36,839 nucleotides of DNA, taken from the NCBI GenBank assembly GCA_028724265.1, contig JAQYDG010000006.1:1-36839 (forward strand). Direction: 5' to 3'. A program made the translations under genes and the position numbers. A model generated the notes under the pieces. It was not told the origin of the DNA. It saw nothing but the letters and a program-made list of their open reading frames with translations, and searched no databases. Below, in pieces: positions 7,492 through 15,541 of this stretch. Source of the DNA: Actinomycetaceae bacterium (GTDB lineage Bacteria; Actinomycetota; Actinomycetes; Actinomycetales; Actinomycetaceae). Positions within the stretch are counted from its first letter, which is position 1. Each line of letters begins with the position of its first letter.

Positions 7492-8253
7492 GTGCAGATT
7501 TACCGATATGTTTGCCGTATGGATAATTCGAGGAAGTCTCGTCAATATCGCAAAGGTCCGGTGACGCTGCGGGGTGCTCAGATCCCCGCATCCACGAGTG
7601 AAGAGCGCCTGCTGGCAAGCGGTCAAAACACCGAATGGCTGCATCAGGATCCGTGGCGGGTTCTGCGTATTCAGAGCGAATTCGTGGAGGGCTTTGGAGC
7701 CTTGGCGGATATTGGTCCTGCCATTTCTATGTTCGGTTCTGCCAGAGCATCCCAAGATTCTCCCTATTACGCTATGGCATCCGAGATCGCCCGTGGCATT
7801 GTCCACGCAGGGTACGCCGTGATCACTGGGGGAGGCCCCGGCATGATGGAGGCTGCTAATAAGGGTGCATGGGAGGCAGGAGGTACTTCCGTTGGGTTGG
7901 GCATTGAACTTCCTTTTGAAGATCATGTGAACGAATACGCGAACCTTGCCATGACGTTTAGGTATTTCTTCGTGCGCAAGACGATGTTCGTCAAGTATGC
8001 GAGTGGTTTTGTGGTGATGCCAGGTGGGCTCGGCACAATGGACGAGTTGTTCGAGGCGCTCACGCTCGTTCAAACGAAGAAGGTGACGTCTTTTCCGATC
8101 GTCCTGGTGGGTCGAGAATACTGGAAGGGTCTCTTCGAGTGGATGAGGGGATCGATGCTTCCCGCTGGGATGATGAGCGCAGAAGATCTGGATCTTGTCA
8201 CTCTGGTTGATACGCCGCAGGAGGCGTTGGCAGCGGTATTGCCCCACCAATGA
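7492..8253 (+). CDS. LOG family protein (TIGR00730-type Rossmann fold)
   Basis: Protein of 253 aa with the two marks of the LOG/lysine-decarboxylase-like family: TGGGPGMMEAANKGA (about 112-126) and MPGGLGTMDELFEAL (about 176-190). Characterised LOG enzymes release cytokinin bases from nucleotide 5'-monophosphates by phosphoribohydrolase action; many bacterial members are simply nucleotide monophosphate glycosidases. The GTG at 7492 is chosen because GGAGAGG lies 8 bases upstream; an ATG at 7519 has no such site. The gene diverges from the phosphohexomutase gene. Resembles Mycobacterium Rv1205 in both sequence type and neighbourhood. Confidence 0.9.
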   Translation: MQIYRYVCRMDNSRKSRQYRKGPVTLRGAQIPASTSEERLLASGQNTEWLHQDPWRVLRIQSEFVEGFGALADIGPAISMFGSARASQDSPYYAMASEIARGIVHAGYAVITGGGPGMMEAANKGAWEAGGTSVGLGIELPFEDHVNEYANLAMTFRYFFVRKTMFVKYASGFVVMPGGLGTMDELFEALTLVQTKKVTSFPIVLVGREYWKGLFEWMRGSMLPAGMMSAEDLDLVTLVDTPQEALAAVLPHQ

Positions 8254-8402
8254 ATCGCAGCCTGTGACTCGTCACCGGTGATGCATGAAGTGGCTGCGTC
8301 CGGTCAGCGTTCGGGATGGGAGGCTGAAAAAGCCCGAGAATGTGCGGAAATGTCGCTTACTCTACTTCACAGACGCATACCGAATTGGCTCGAATTTGGT
8401 AT

Positions 8403-8408
8403 TATAAT
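8403..8408 (+). promoter_or_regulatory. Consensus -10 box upstream of the DUF3117 gene
   Basis: A perfect TATAAT lies 71 bases before the start codon at 8479, in an AT-rich patch of an otherwise GC-rich gap. TTGGCT at 8385 is too close (12 bases) for a standard -35. The start of transcription would be near 8415. Confidence 0.5.
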
Positions 8409-8478
8409 AACTGCTTTTGCCGCGTGATAGCGATCACGGAACGATGCTCGTGGCAATAACGGCAGGAAGGAAGTACTG

Positions 8479-8646
8479 ATGACAGCGATGAAGCCTCGGA
8501 CAGGCGATGGCCCATTGGATATTGAACGGGATGCTCACGGTCTGACGGTTCGCATTCCTGTCGATGGCGGTGGGCGTCTGGTGCTGGAAATGAATGACGA
8601 GGAAGCCGCTGCCCTGCGCGATGCTCTTGCCGATGCGGTGAAATAG
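8479..8646 (+). CDS. DUF3117 small conserved actinobacterial protein
   Basis: A 55-aa protein starting MTAMKPRTGDGPL, followed by VRIPVDGGGRLVLEM and a C-terminal DEEAAALRDALADAVK. This matches the DUF3117 pattern known across Actinobacteria (Rv1211-like): MKPRTGDGPLEV, then RVPLEGGGRLVVEL and DEAAALGDAL. AGGAAGG at 8464-8470 sits 8 bases before the ATG. The function of the family is not established. Its place after a LOG gene agrees with the Mycobacterium order. Confidence 0.93.
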   Translation: MTAMKPRTGDGPLDIERDAHGLTVRIPVDGGGRLVLEMNDEEAAALRDALADAVK

Positions 8647-8811
8647 ACTCAGCGGGGAACATGAGGTCACGCCGGCACGGTGAAACGACGCTGAGATAGC
8701 ACTGCGACAACATAACACTGAGACGGCGCTGAGATGGTACGGCGGGTTGGCATAGCGACGCACGCGAGAATGCCGGGCTCGGATGCATGGTCGAACGTAA
8801 GTGAGAATTTG

Positions 8812-10017
8812 ATGACGTACAACTTTACGGACATTATTGACCGACACGGGATGGATGCGCTCGCGGTCGATGGCATCGGATCGCCGTCGCCGATGAGTCC
8901 TGATGCTCCTCAGGACGGGTTCACGCCGATTCCCATGTGGGTTGCAGACATGAATTTTGCGACTGTACCGACCATTCCGCAGGCTATTATCGAGCGGGCG
9001 AAGCATCCACTGTATGGTTACTTTTCCCCATCTGACGAGTATTTCGATTCAGTGATCGCCTGGCATACACGCTACAAGCATGCGCAGGGGTTAGAAGCGA
9101 AGCACATTGTGTACGAAAATGGCGTGCTGGGTGGCGTGCTGGCTACCTTGAACGTCCTGGCAAGCCGTGGTGATTCGGTGCTTGTGCATGCCCCTACATA
9201 TATTGGGTTCGAACACTCGTTGACAAATGCTGGATTCAGTATTGTCCATTCGCCGATGCATGTTGACGGAGGGCTGTTCCGGATTGACTACGATGCGATG
9301 GAACAGCTGATTGTGGCTCACGATATTCACGTCCTTGTGTTTTGTAATCCGCATAATCCAACCGGGCGCGTGTGGACAAAAGATGAGATCCTGCGTTTGG
9401 TTGCGGTGTGCGAGAAGCACGATGTGTGGATCGTGTCCGACGAAATCTGGAGCGATATTATCCTTGACGGCGAGCACACACCAACCCAGTCCGTCAGCGA
9501 GTGGGCGCGCGAACACACCGCTGCTTTCTATGCTCCCTCGAAAACGTTCAACCTTGCTGGTTTGGTGGGGGCTTATGGGATTATTTACAACGATTGGCTG
9601 CGGGATCGCGTCGTGAGCGAAGGCTCCAAGGTGATCTATAACGCCATGAACGTGCTGTGGGAGCATGCTGTGATCGGCGCGTATAGCCCCGAGGGTGCCC
9701 AGTGGGTTCGTGAAATGCGTGACGCGGTTCGCAATAATATCGACTACGCCTATTTACATATTGAACAATCGTATCCTGGCGTTCAGGTGTGTAAGCCTCA
9801 GGGTACCTATATGCTGCTCTTAGACTGCCGTGAGTATTGTGAGCAGCACGGCCTGTCACTTCGCGACCTCCTGCAGGCGGGGTGGGCTGTCGGAGTCGGC
9901 TGGCAGGATGCCGAGCCTTTTCAGGTTCCGTTCGGTATTCGTATGAATCTTGCACTGCCGATGAGCCTCGTCAAAGAGGCGTTCACGCGGCTAGATACAT
10001 ACGTCTTTAACCGGTGA
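8812..10017 (+). CDS. MalY/PatB-type PLP-dependent aminotransferase / cystathionine beta-lyase
   Basis: Fold-type I PLP enzyme, 401 aa. The N-terminal PMWVADMNFATVPTI is typical of the MalY/PatB branch. It also has VFCNPHNPTGRVW (the Asn and Pro near the cofactor), IVSDEIWSDI (the Asp that contacts the pyridine nitrogen, residue 210) and the Schiff-base lysine in APSKTFNLAG (Lys244), ending with FGIRMNLALP (the carboxylate-binding Arg). Characterised relatives cleave C-S bonds in cystathionine or cysteine conjugates. The start MTYNFTDIIDRHG at 8812 is the family start, though the site before it (AGTGAGA) is weak; earlier in-frame codons give an atypical leader. Confidence 0.9.
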   Translation: MTYNFTDIIDRHGMDALAVDGIGSPSPMSPDAPQDGFTPIPMWVADMNFATVPTIPQAIIERAKHPLYGYFSPSDEYFDSVIAWHTRYKHAQGLEAKHIVYENGVLGGVLATLNVLASRGDSVLVHAPTYIGFEHSLTNAGFSIVHSPMHVDGGLFRIDYDAMEQLIVAHDIHVLVFCNPHNPTGRVWTKDEILRLVAVCEKHDVWIVSDEIWSDIILDGEHTPTQSVSEWAREHTAAFYAPSKTFNLAGLVGAYGIIYNDWLRDRVVSEGSKVIYNAMNVLWEHAVIGAYSPEGAQWVREMRDAVRNNIDYAYLHIEQSYPGVQVCKPQGTYMLLLDCREYCEQHGLSLRDLLQAGWAVGVGWQDAEPFQVPFGIRMNLALPMSLVKEAFTRLDTYVFNR

Positions 10018-10074
10018 ACGCCTCTGGCAGGTATCTCTGGAAGGTAGATAAGCACATACCGTATGCGCTGAGCG

Positions 10075-10497
10075 TTATTTCACAACAACCTCGACGGGGG
10101 TTTCCCGCATTAGGGTACGAGCTACAGTGCAGTCGCGGTCGTGGCTGAGTTTCACGAGCTTGTCAACCATGTTCTGTGCACGCCTGCCCTCCTCGTCATC
10201 GGTGTTGAAATGAACGTTGAAGGTGAGGGTGACATCCTCAAGGTGATTATCTGGTTCACCGTGAAGGTATGTTGCATCAACGGCTGCCGAGAATTCAGTG
10301 GGTTCGGCATGACGCGACGTCGCAACGTCCACGTCGATTGCAGAACATCCGGCCAACGCCGCCATCAGAAGTTGAACTGGCGTAAACAAACCTTCGCCTT
10401 GGCCGAAATCGACAGTCGTTTCGCCGTTTGATGCCCGATAATGCTGCTGGTCAACGCGCGTGAGTTCAACGTGCGGATATGTCCGTGGTTTTGCCAT
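10075..10497 (-). CDS. OsmC family protein
   Basis: A 140-aa OsmC/Ohr-superfamily protein. GEGLFTPVQLLMAALAGCSAIDVDVA contains the family's first conserved Cys, and the second is in LSHDRDCTVARTL near the C terminus, followed by a terminal beta strand (ETPVEVVVK). Characterised members use the Cys pair to reduce organic hydroperoxides with dithiol donors; this one is closer to the YhfA/OsmC group and its substrate is unknown. The start is uncertain: the ATG at 10497 has no good site, while GGAGG lies about 25 bases upstream, just after a TTG at 10533. It faces the C-S lyase gene convergently. Confidence 0.88.
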   Translation of the reverse strand: MAKPRTYPHVELTRVDQQHYRASNGETTVDFGQGEGLFTPVQLLMAALAGCSAIDVDVATSRHAEPTEFSAAVDATYLHGEPDNHLEDVTLTFNVHFNTDDEEGRRAQNMVDKLVKLSHDRDCTVARTLMRETPVEVVVK

Positions 10498-10583
10498 AGC
10501 GCCAATTCTGCTCGTGCTGTTTTCCTCCGTCAACAGTGGAGCTCACCGGGTCGCTCAGAGAATAATTCAGTCGTCGGCATGTG

Positions 10584-11219
10584 TTAGGAGGCGGATGGGG
10601 CAGCGGCAACCAGAATTCCTGATCCAAGCGGTAGCAGCGATGCGTGGAAACTTGCATCATCCAGAATCTCGTTGACGATGCCACGGATCGCCACTGTTTC
10701 CTCGTCACGAGTGGCGGGGTTGGGCACACGTCCATCGAGCATCGCATTCAGAAGCACGAGGACGGCTCCTGGCTTGAGGATACGCAAGGCCTCTCTCGCG
10801 TCATCCGGTGTCTCTAACGGATCGCCGTCCAGTACCACAAGATCGTAGGTAGAGGACGCGAGGCGGGGAATCATATCCGAGGATCTCCCGGTTATCAGGC
10901 GAAACCGAGCAGGTCGGATGCCAGCAGCGCGGAAGGCATCGCGTGCAACATCTTGAGCAGCAGAATCAACGTCGATACTCGTCACGGTCACATGCGGGTT
11001 TGAGAGCAGGGCAAGGGTTGCGACTCCAGTGCCCGTGCCGATTTCAGCAACATTGCGGGCGTGGATGATAGCAGTGAGAGTTGCGAGAAAATTGATCGTT
11101 GCGTTACTGGACGCATTGATATTCATTGCGCGGGCAGCGTCCCTCAACTGGGCGCTTGCAGCGCTCTCAGGTACAGCATTCTCTGCGTATGCCCACAGTT
11201 GAGTCTTGTCGCTGGCCAT
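10584..11219 (-). CDS. SAM-dependent O-methyltransferase (Rv1220c-like)
   Basis: A 211-aa class I methyltransferase of the O-methyltransferase family 3. It has VAEIGTGTGVATLALL (SAM-binding motif I, about 58-73), VTSIDVDS (acidic residue for the ribose), DLVVLDGDP (metal/catalytic region) and a late LKPGAVLVLLNAMLDGRV strand. AGAGGG is placed 7 bases before the ATG. Substrate unknown. It lies between OsmC and Mrp on the same strand, like Rv1220c upstream of the Rv1229c mrp region in Mycobacterium. Confidence 0.88.
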   Translation of the reverse strand: MASDKTQLWAYAENAVPESAASAQLRDAARAMNINASSNATINFLATLTAIIHARNVAEIGTGTGVATLALLSNPHVTVTSIDVDSAAQDVARDAFRAAGIRPARFRLITGRSSDMIPRLASSTYDLVVLDGDPLETPDDAREALRILKPGAVLVLLNAMLDGRVPNPATRDEETVAIRGIVNEILDDASFHASLLPLGSGILVAAAPSAS

Positions 11220-11655
11220 AATGATCCCTCTGTTTCCTCTCGTTGCGTGTCAATTATAACTGGGCGGGATCTCGTGATGGTTTGCTCGGTTTTGCACGGA
11301 GGGCTGACGGACGCGCAACTGCTCGATCCCCGTGCTGTCGCTGCCACACTGCTACCGCTGCCACACGTGCTGCCGCAGTCCCATCCACGCTCCGCCGCAC
11401 ACCGCATCGCAGCCACACGCAAAGCGTTCACGTTTGTGCCTACACAATGATGGCTCCAACCCGAGAAAGCGAGAGGGCATGACCGCCACTGTTGTGGAAT
11501 CATGCCCTCACATTTTATACCGCTATATGGTGATTAATTCTGGTTCTACACCTTGGCTATCCTAAGCCCTGGCTATCCTAAACCGTAGCTGTCTTTAGTA
11601 TTGACGGCCTTAGTTCTGTCAGACCCCAGTTCGTCAGACGTCACCCGCGCGGCTG
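11220..11655. other. Intergenic gap between O-methyltransferase and Mrp genes
   Basis: No convincing gene. It holds a TATAAT on the minus strand (11258-11253), a likely -10 box for the methyltransferase with a leader of about 27 bases. It also holds a hairpin at 11473-11509 and a 12-base direct repeat TGGCTATCCTAA at 11554-11565 and 11570-11581. A CTGCCACA-type low-complexity patch lies near 11340. Confidence 0.6.
11473..11509 (-). terminator. Hairpin downstream of mrp
   Basis: GAGGGCATGA (11473-11482) pairs perfectly with TCATGCCCTC (11500-11509) over a 17-base loop. It lies about 147 bases after the mrp stop on the minus strand. The plus-strand side is followed by ACATTTTATA. It probably separates mrp from the methyltransferase gene. 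Confidence 0.5.
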
Positions 11656-12786
11656 TTAGGCTGCGCTCACGGGTGCCTGCTCGGAGTTCTGGAGATCCGG
11701 TCGGCTTGCGGCAGCCAGCTGCAGGCCGATTCTGCGCAGTGCTTTCTGAGCAGGCGTGTCACCATCTTGAATCGCAAACGGTTGACCAGCGTCTGAGGCT
11801 TCACGCAGAGCCGGCTCGATTGGAACTTGTCCAAGAAGCGGTACGTGGTAGCCCAAATCGGAGGAGAGCTGCGCGGCAGCAAGAGCGCCTCCACCCTGAC
11901 CAAAGATGGGGTTATGGGTGCCGTCAGGCATCACTAAATAGCTCATATTTTCCACAACGCCGATCACGTTCTGATGAGTCTGCTTAGCTAACTGGCCTGC
12001 CCGCTCTGCAACTTCGGAGGAGGAAACCTGTGGCGTGGTCACAACCAGAATATCCGATGTTGGCAGCAGCTCTGCGATAGAAATAGCCACGTCACCCGTG
12101 CCTGGCGGCAAGTCGATCAACAAAGCATCCAGCTCATCCCAGTAGACGTCGGAGAAGAACTGTTCGAGTGCTCGGTGAAGCATCGGACCACGCCATACGA
12201 TCGGTTGGTTATCGGGGAGGAACATACCCATCGAGATCACTTTGACGTTGTGAGCAACCGGCGGAATGATCATGTTCTGGATGCCTGTGGGTGGCTGGTC
12301 AACCCCCATCATCCTCGGAATGGAATAGCCGTAAATATCTCCATCGACCAGGCCGACCTTGAGCCCCTGCTGAGCCATGATTGCTGCCAGATTGGCAGAA
12401 ACTGATGATTTTCCGACTCCACCCTTGCCGGAGGCGATAGCGTAGATACGGGTCTTTGACCCGGGTTTGGCGAAGCTAATCTCTCGTTTATCCTGCAGTC
12501 CGGGGCGTAGCTTCTGCTGCAACGCTACGCGTTCATCCTGCGTCATCGACCGCTCTCTAATAGTGACAGATGTGACGCCGTCCATCGAACTCACAAGGTT
12601 TTTCACATCCGAATCAATTTGGTTAATCAGAGGGCAGCCTGAAATTGTCAGAATAATTTCAATGGTGACGCCGCCGTCCTCAGCGATGTCGATATCGCCT
12701 ACCATGTTCAGATCGGTAATAGACCGTCGGATTTCCGGATCCATCACCGAAGAAAGCGCGGTGCGAATTTCTTCTTCAGATACCAT
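11656..12786 (-). CDS. mrp: Mrp/NBP35-family P-loop ATPase (Fe-S carrier)
   Basis: A 376-aa protein with an N-terminal MIP18/DUF59 domain (about 1-80: MDPEIRRSITDLNMV, SGCPLINQI) and a C-terminal ParA/MinD-like ATPase: deviant Walker A ASGKGGVGKSS (about 118-128), LVDGDIYGYSIPRMMG and LIDLPPGTGD. Family members bind and hand over [4Fe-4S] clusters. The CxxC pair of E. coli Mrp/ApbC in the VENMS-to-FGxGGG segment is absent here (YLVMPDGTHNPIFGQGGG), which I believe is usual in Actinobacteria. There is no ribosome binding site; TAAACT lies 7 bases before the ATG, suggesting a leaderless mRNA. Resembles Rv1229c. Confidence 0.92.
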   Translation of the reverse strand: MVSEEEIRTALSSVMDPEIRRSITDLNMVGDIDIAEDGGVTIEIILTISGCPLINQIDSDVKNLVSSMDGVTSVTIRERSMTQDERVALQQKLRPGLQDKREISFAKPGSKTRIYAIASGKGGVGKSSVSANLAAIMAQQGLKVGLVDGDIYGYSIPRMMGVDQPPTGIQNMIIPPVAHNVKVISMGMFLPDNQPIVWRGPMLHRALEQFFSDVYWDELDALLIDLPPGTGDVAISIAELLPTSDILVVTTPQVSSSEVAERAGQLAKQTHQNVIGVVENMSYLVMPDGTHNPIFGQGGGALAAAQLSSDLGYHVPLLGQVPIEPALREASDAGQPFAIQDGDTPAQKALRRIGLQLAAASRPDLQNSEQAPVSAA

Positions 12787-12793
12787 GGGTAGA

Positions 12794-12799
12794 AGTTTA
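12794..12799 (-). promoter_or_regulatory. Leaderless-type -10 box of mrp
   Basis: On the minus strand TAAACT is followed by exactly 7 bases and then the mrp ATG at 12786. No purine-rich ribosome binding site is present, so transcription probably starts at or next to the start codon. No clear -35. Confidence 0.45.
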
Positions 12800-13034
12800 C
12801 CCGCCGGCCTTCGACGATGGGAGTGGGGTATTTCCTATCTCGATAGCTCACCATCGTAACAAGCGTCCAGAGAATCGTTATATACCGTGATGTAAATGAG
12901 ATCGTCCTGTAACGAAATTGAGATCGCCTGTCCAGCAGTTGCCTTGTGCCCCGGCGATATACTGATACGGTTCCATTTCCCAACGCCGCAGGTCTGAGCC
13001 TATTTTTGGCGTACAGCAACAGAATCGTGAGGGC

Positions 13035-14984
13035 ATGATTACGCAAGAAAACACGAATCCGCTCCAAGAGTCGCTATCAGCTACATCAGCAACACCAGCT
13101 GCTGGCAGCCGTCGGCGCATTGAAGGTATCGATGGGTTGCGCGCGCTAGCTGCACTGCTGGTCTTGGGCTATCACCTCGTTCCAGGGTCGATCCAGGCGG
13201 GATTCGTCGGGGTCGATATGTTCTTCGTGATCTCTGGTTTTCTGATCACAGCACTGTTGATGCGAGAGTGGAACGCAAACGGCACGATCAAGCTTGGGCA
13301 TTTTTGGGTGCGTCGTATTCGCCGTCTCGTCCCTGCGGTTGTTGTGGCCACCCTGGGATCCCTTGCGCTCGCCAGGCTTGCTGGCGGTGATGCGCTCGTG
13401 CAGCTGAGGTGGCAGTCCTTGGGAAGCCTAACCGGCACATATAACTGGTTCGAGATTGCGCACGGCTCGTCATATTTCGAGCAGCAGTCGCCCTTGCTGT
13501 TGACGAATATGTGGTCGTTAGCAGTTGAGCAACAGTTCTACTTTGTATGGCCGTTCTTGTTGCTGCTGATTCTGCTGATTCCGCAAAAGAAGGTCAGGAT
13601 CGGTGCTGCTGCCGCTTTGGGGGCATTGTCTGTTGGTGAACATGTGCTCCTTGTACTGGGTACTGACGACGTGACCCGTGCCTACGTCGGGACGGATTCG
13701 CACTCTTTCGGCCTGATGATCGGCGCGTGCCTTGCGCTTGCATATCCCTGGGCAATGAGCTCTGATGTGCCTGAGCGCAGCTCCGGCGCACGCTTTGGCT
13801 GGCATTTAGCTGGTTCTCTTGCCCTGCTCGCGGTTGTGATCGACGCTATTGCGTTGCCGGAATCGCGGTGGATGTATCCGTGGGGAATGTTGGTTTTCTG
13901 TGTGCTGATCGCGGTGACCATTCGTTCGTTGCTTCCAGACCTCGCAGGTTCACACAGTGGGCTTCTTGCACAGTTTCTGAACTCGAAACCGTTGGTGTGG
14001 CTGGGCGAGCGATCCTACGGTATCTACTTATGGCATTGGCCGCTGTGGGTGATTGCGTTCTATACGCTGGAGTGGCCAACGTGGGTTGTCAATGTGCTGG
14101 TTGCGGTATTCTCCATCGTTTTTGCACATCTGTCATACGTATATATTGAAACGCCGATTCGTACTCGGCATTTTGGAGCATGGTTAAGGAGCGTGATGTC
14201 GTCAGTGAAGGCGATGAAAAAGCGGGGGATTGTGATCGGCATTATTGCGCTGATCGTCGTGGGATTGGCTGCGGTTGCCCTCGTCACATCCAAGCAAAAG
14301 TCTTCGGCGGAGGAGTTTGTGGAGATAGGAGAAGAAGCATCCGCTTCGGCAGTGCCAACGCCGCAGGGCACCGGTTCCCAAAATCCGAAGTCTCAACAAG
14401 GTACCGGATCTGAATCTGGCAGTCCGTCGGGCAAGAATGACGGGGATAATACTGGCAAGCCGAACAGTATGTGGTCTGGTATTTTCGACTCCGCTAAGCC
14501 TGTGACGGGTGACGAGGTGACGATCATCGGCGATTCGGTGACGGTTGCCGCCACCCCAGGACTTCAACAAGCACTGCCCGGAGCCTATATCGATGGCAAG
14601 GTATCACGGTCTATTCGAAAGTTTGACGAGGTTGCCACACAGATGCAGCAAGACGGCAACCTACGTCCATTCGTGGTTGTTTCCCTCGCGACAAATTCTC
14701 AGATCACAAGCCGCGACATCGATTCGATGCTCTCGTTTATCGGGCCGGATCGCAAGCTTGTTCTTGTGACGGGTCACGGTCCACAACGGGACAGCTGGAT
14801 TGAGGCATCCAACAGCGCGATCAAAGATGCTGCAACGGCTCACCCTGACCGCATTGCAGTGGCTGATTGGGACTCGATCGCATCCGATCACAGTGATTTG
14901 CTGGCCGGGGATCAGGTGCATCCGGGGCCTGCTGCCTCCAGGCTCTACGCTGCAGAGATCAAGAGAGCGCTCGAGTCGTTCTAG
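13035..14984 (+). CDS. OatA-like membrane acyltransferase with SGNH domain
   Basis: A 649-aa protein with two parts. Residues 30-410 are an acyltransferase-3 membrane domain: RIEGIDGLRALAALLVLGYH with the family His, VGVDMFFVISGFLI, RRIRRLVPA, and about ten further hydrophobic helices. After a Ser/Gly/Asn-rich linker (about 430-480) comes an SGNH hydrolase-like domain: TIIGDSVTVAA (catalytic Ser near 500) and DQVHPGPAASR (Asp and His near 627-630). OatA proteins O-acetylate peptidoglycan N-acetylmuramic acid and confer lysozyme resistance; other members modify lipids or polysaccharides, so the target is inferred. Only a short GAGGG lies right before the ATG. Its stop overlaps that of the convergent DUF1003 gene by 4 bases. 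Confidence 0.88.
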   Translation: MITQENTNPLQESLSATSATPAAGSRRRIEGIDGLRALAALLVLGYHLVPGSIQAGFVGVDMFFVISGFLITALLMREWNANGTIKLGHFWVRRIRRLVPAVVVATLGSLALARLAGGDALVQLRWQSLGSLTGTYNWFEIAHGSSYFEQQSPLLLTNMWSLAVEQQFYFVWPFLLLLILLIPQKKVRIGAAAALGALSVGEHVLLVLGTDDVTRAYVGTDSHSFGLMIGACLALAYPWAMSSDVPERSSGARFGWHLAGSLALLAVVIDAIALPESRWMYPWGMLVFCVLIAVTIRSLLPDLAGSHSGLLAQFLNSKPLVWLGERSYGIYLWHWPLWVIAFYTLEWPTWVVNVLVAVFSIVFAHLSYVYIETPIRTRHFGAWLRSVMSSVKAMKKRGIVIGIIALIVVGLAAVALVTSKQKSSAEEFVEIGEEASASAVPTPQGTGSQNPKSQQGTGSESGSPSGKNDGDNTGKPNSMWSGIFDSAKPVTGDEVTIIGDSVTVAATPGLQQALPGAYIDGKVSRSIRKFDEVATQMQQDGNLRPFVVVSLATNSQITSRDIDSMLSFIGPDRKLVLVTGHGPQRDSWIEASNSAIKDAATAHPDRIAVADWDSIASDHSDLLAGDQVHPGPAASRLYAAEIKRALESF

Positions 14985-15541
14985 TCGGAATCACGAGCGT
15001 CTTGCAGAGCTGCGAGTTCTGATTCGAGCTCCTGGATGCGCGCATCACGTTCGGCGAGGCGGTCAGCGCGGTCTCGATCGAATTCTGCGAGTGCGTCTGC
15101 CAGTTCGCTGCGGACAAAATCGCGCGTTGCCACATCGCCCATCAGCATGTGCAGTGACGCAATTTCCCTCGTCAGATATTCGGTATCGGCGAGGTTGCGT
15201 TGTGCACGCTGCCGATCTTGCTCCGCGCTCACGCGGTCGCGGTCATCCTGTCGGTTCTGAGCCAAGAGGATGAGCGGAGCCGAGTAGGAGGCTTGGGTTG
15301 AAAATGCCAGATTCAGCAGAATAAAAGGATACGGATCCCACGCATACTTTTTGGCAACGGCATAGAGGATCACGTTCGCAACGATCCAGACCGTCACAAA
15401 AATCGTCATGTATAACAGGAACTTCGGGGAACCCATAAAACGTGCGACAGCTTCGGCAAATCGGCCAAACGCATCCGAATCAACGCGCGCAATCTTGCGT
15501 CGGCGGGAAGATGTATCAACGGGCTCGTCAAAATCACGCAT
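14981..15541 (-). CDS. DUF1003 membrane protein
   Basis: A 186-aa protein. Two hydrophobic segments (about 41-62 and 70-92) surround the family pattern FMGSPKFLLYMTIFVTVWIVANV and AWDPYPFILLNLAFSTQASYSAPLILLAQNRQDDRDR. The remainder is a long charged helix with coiled-coil character ending IQELESELAALQDARDSD. Function unknown. The ATG follows GGTGGAAGAC and overlaps the stop of the MgtE_N/CBS gene (ATGCGTGA), so the two are translationally coupled. This pairing is common in Actinobacteria and suggests a shared role, perhaps in magnesium or divalent metal handling; that is inference. Confidence 0.9.
   Translation of the reverse strand: MRDFDEPVDTSSRRRKIARVDSDAFGRFAEAVARFMGSPKFLLYMTIFVTVWIVANVILYAVAKKYAWDPYPFILLNLAFSTQASYSAPLILLAQNRQDDRDRVSAEQDRQRAQRNLADTEYLTREIASLHMLMGDVATRDFVRSELADALAEFDRDRADRLAERDARIQELESELAALQDARDSD

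Noticed and set aside
7420-8250. 276-codon minus-strand frame opposite the LOG gene
   Set aside because: The plus-strand LOG protein has all family motifs; the antisense frame has none.
11243-11482. Possible 79-aa gene in the gap before mrp
   Set aside because: Composition is Arg/Ala/Thr/His low complexity, with no ribosome binding site and an overlap with the terminator hairpin.
11656-12786. Missing CxxC in Mrp as a sign of inactivation
   Set aside because: The ATPase and DUF59 motifs are intact and, as I recall, actinobacterial Mrp proteins generally have a PDG-type loop at this place.
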